A DNA stretch of 64,000 nucleotides from Rhizoctonia solani (lineage: Eukaryota > Basidiomycota > Agaricomycetes > Cantharellales > Ceratobasidiaceae), in NCBI RefSeq assembly GCF_016906535.1, contig NC_057378.1, positions 558,001 through 622,000 of the forward strand, in the 5' to 3' direction. Position 1 is the first letter of the stretch, and the number at the start of each line of letters is the position of its first letter. A program made the position numbers and the translations under genes. The notes under the pieces are model-generated. The model was not told where the DNA came from. It saw only the letters and a list, made by a program, of their open reading frames with translations, and did not search any database. Shown piece by piece: positions 61,204 to 64,000 of the stretch.

Positions 61204-64000
61204 ATGTCCCGCCCAGCGCCCCGCAAGGGTAAGCCTCTTTCGCTCTGGCCTGTGTTCACGCCTTTGAGACTATTTCAGGCGAAAATTACGAATTAAGAGC
61301 GGATCTCAACTCTGAGTATCGTGACCGGCGAAAAGATGCGATTAAACGCGTCATTGCGAACATGACAGTCGGGAAGGATGTATCTGGTCTCTTTCCCGAC
61401 GTGCTGAAGAACATGCAGACCGAAGATCTCGAACAAAAGAAACTAGTCTATCTCTATCTCATGAACTACGCGAAATCTCAGCCTGAGCTTGTCATTCTTG
61501 CAGTGAATACGTTTGTCAAGGTAAGTTATCATTTGAAACCCGCTTGGTATATCTGATCATCGCCCTTAGGATTCTAATGATCCTAACCCTCTTGTCCGAG
61601 CACTGGCAATTCGAACAATGGGCTGCTTACGCGCTGAGAAAATTATCGATTATCTCTCGGATCCGCTTCACAAGGCGCTCAAGGACCAAGACCCTTATGT
61701 CCGCAAGACTGCCGCGCTCTGTGTTGCCAAACTTTACGAACTCAAACCCGAATTAGCAATCGACAATGGGTTCCTCGAGCAGCTCCTTGATATGGTTTCA
61801 GACAGCAACCCAATGGTCAGTTGTGCTGTCAATCTTTATAGTGCTTCTAAATTTATATTCCGTGCCACTAGGTTGTCTCCAATGCCGTCGCTGCTCTCGT
61901 TGACATTCACACAACCACGCTTGAAATGTCCGAGCCTGACAGCCGAGGACTCTTCGAGCTCAGCCAAGACATCCTTTCCAAACTCCTTGTCGCACTCAAC
62001 GAATGCTCAGAATGGGGCCGTGTCACTATTCTCAATTGTCTTGCACGCTTCCGTACTACGGACGAAAAGAGGCCGAGCATATTTGTGAAAGAATTATGCC
62101 TCAGTTCCAGCACGTGAATGGTAGTGTCGTTTTGGCTGCCATCAAGGTGTGTGTGTTGTGTAAACGAACTGCGAAGGATCTTCTAATTTATATCGGATGA
62201 GAGTAGGCAGTCATGACGCATATCAAGCATGTAACTCGCCAACAACTCCAAACCCAACTTATCCGCAAGATGGCACCTCCTTTGGTTTCGCTTATCTCTG
62301 CTGAGCCAGAGGTTCAGTGGGTCGCCTTGCGAAATATTAATCTACTGCTCCAGGTCAGCCGTTTCACAATTCTTTAGGCACTTGGGATGTTGCTTATACC
62401 TGGAATTAAAGGTTGAGCCGAACCTACTTCAGAATGAAATGCGTGTTTTCTTCTGCAAGTACAACGACCCTCCCTATGTCAAGGTTGAAAAACTAGATAT
62501 CATGGTCCGACTGGCTGCGGAAAAGAACGTAGATACGCTGCTGAGTGAACTGAAAGAGCGAGCCACCTCACCTTCTACGTTGTCTACTGGTTCTAACCTG
62601 GCGCCCTAGATATGCATCTGAAGCCGATGTGGAATTCGTCAGGCGTGCGATTAAAACCATTGGACACTGCGCTATCAAGATCGAGGCCTCGGCCGAAAGA
62701 TGTGTCAATGTTCTACTGGACCTTATTGCAACAAGGGTCAGCTACGTTGTTCAGGAGGCTATTGTGGCCGTAAAGGTGAGCGAGATCGTTATATAAAATT
62801 TCCAAATCTAGTAATAACACATTTGCATACAGGATATCCTGCGTAAATACCCCTCGCGCTATGAAGGTGTGATCCCAATAGTGTGCACTGCTCTCGAAGA
62901 GCTCGATGAACCAGAAGCCCGCGCCAGTCTGGTTTGGATCGTTGGTGAACACGCGGAGAAGATCGATAACGCTGGTGATTTGCTCGAAGGATTTGTGGAT
63001 TCGTTCCTAGAAGAAGCATATCCGGTGCGTATTTGGATGTACTAGTCCCGCTGAATTTTTTTGATTTTCTTTTTTTGCGTTTTGTTAGGTGCAACTTCAG
63101 ATCCTTGCGGCAACAGTTAAACTCTTCCTGAAGAAACCTGGGCCATCCCAAGCTGTCGTCCAACGCGTGTTACAAACCGCTACGAAAGACTGCGATAGTC
63201 CCGACGTCCGTGATCGGGCGTACATATACTGGAGGCTGCTATCTTTGAGCTCCGATGCAGGTGCAGGTCAGTATTTTTTCTCTCCCAAACTTTCTTCCTC
63301 ACGCAATAATCATTTCCTAGGTAAATCTGTTATCCTCGCTATGCGACCACCTATCGAGCTACCACGTACATCTCTCCCTGTGCCGGTGCTCGAGGAGCTT
63401 ATTCGCGACCTGTCGAGTCTTGCAAGCGTTTACCACAAGCCTGCAGAGACATTTATTGGAACTGGACGTATGGGTGCATCTGGTTCAAAGGGATTAGGCG
63501 CCGAGTGAGTTGCATCCCTTTACTTGATCTCGTGATTGAGAACGGGGATCGCGTGACCCGTTCAGATTGATGGGATGCTGGTGTTCCGGACCACTTCTCC
63601 GAGTGACTCGGTCATTGTTGTGTCGCATCGATCCGTAGCGCTCTCGCTTGGGACGCCGACTGTCGGCTACCTCCCAAAAACGACACATTCATGTGCTCGG
63701 CCCTTTTTATTGCTCCCCATCAATGTTTGATATACTCTACATTTCCATGGTATACTAACATACATTCACAGCCTCGAAGAAGATGTCGAGCGTGCGTTAC
63801 AGACCGTAGCCGCAGGCCGGAAAGCAGAGAACCTGCTCGACTTTGATGAGCCCGTGTCTGGGGGCACGGGTCAGACCAATTCGCTCGCGAACCTCAACCT
63901 CACGACCAGTCCGGCCGCGATCCTCACTTCATCAAACCCGCTGGCCGACTTGGCCGATATATTCGGCAGCGACTCGATGAGTCTAGGAGGAAGCAACGCA
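61204..64000 (+). CDS. AP-1 complex subunit beta (beta-adaptin), 3' part beyond window
   Basis: Large subunit of a clathrin adaptor acting at trans-Golgi/endosomes; beta-adaptins of AP-1 and AP-2 are close, and AP-1 is the best guess. Exon 1, 61204-61228 (MSRPAPRKG), joins [80 protein letters not shown] and [19 protein letters not shown], the N-terminal armadillo-like trunk. DSNPM is followed by [16 protein letters not shown], then [77 protein letters not shown] and [18 protein letters not shown]. The hinge begins around [20 protein letters not shown]. One base is missing at about 62067-62070 (GAAAAGAGGCC), shifting [16 protein letters not shown]. The ear domain is outside the window. Confidence 0.9.

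Noticed and set aside
61618..62088. Alternative adaptin reading without a frame break
   Set aside because: The conserved sequence [12 protein letters not shown] is in another frame right after TDEK with no intron possible, so a one-base deletion explains it better than alternative splicing.

Overview
This is a nuclear fragment of a filamentous basidiomycete. The protein-coding genes are broken by many short GT-AG introns of about 48-60 bp, and recognisable products include Mad1, PAN3, AP-1 beta-adaptin, Pre4/beta7 proteasome subunit, mitochondrial EF-G and Mid1. The mix of plant-wall and oxalate enzymes with a sesquiterpene synthase fits an Agaricomycete plant associate; a Ceratobasidiaceae (Rhizoctonia-like) source is my inference, not something the sequence proves.

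Left third (1-24.9 kb) is accessory. It holds three oxalate decarboxylase genes: a window-truncated, frame-broken copy at 1-1380, and two complete copies at 3694-5718 (+) and 9474-11498 (-). The complete copies form an ungapped, almost perfect 2.06-kb inverted repeat. A secreted pectin methylesterase with a 4-nt microexon sits between the arms. Copies of a dispersed ~0.45-kb repeat carrying a GC-rich hairpin lie at 1.8-2.2, 8.2-9.0, 15.9-16.3 and 35.8-36.1 kb. Then come an ACS-type MFS transporter, a FAD-dependent amine-oxidase-like enzyme and a probable membrane protein with a Cys-rich tail. About 3.7 kb follow with no gene I can name.

Middle (24.9-42.3 kb): two tandem MetE-C-terminal-like methyltransferase paralogues, an F-box-type protein, a three-RRM protein, a divergent mitochondrial carrier, a tRNA-Thr(CGU) with intron, a four-TM membrane protein and the spindle checkpoint protein Mad1.

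Right (43-64 kb): a secreted protein, proteasome beta7 divergent from a steroid 5-alpha-reductase-like enzyme, a Mid1-type calcium channel subunit, a sesquiterpene synthase, mitochondrial EF-G1, PAN3, and AP-1 beta-adaptin, which runs off the window.

One feature colours the whole annotation. At least eleven genes, several of them essential housekeeping genes, show single-base frame breaks, often in homopolymers. This is best read as residual assembly indels, so apparent pseudogenes here should be doubted. The oxalate decarboxylase/pectin methylesterase cluster makes functional sense: pectin de-esterification exposes calcium-binding pectate, and oxalate chelates that calcium while oxalate decarboxylase removes oxalate.
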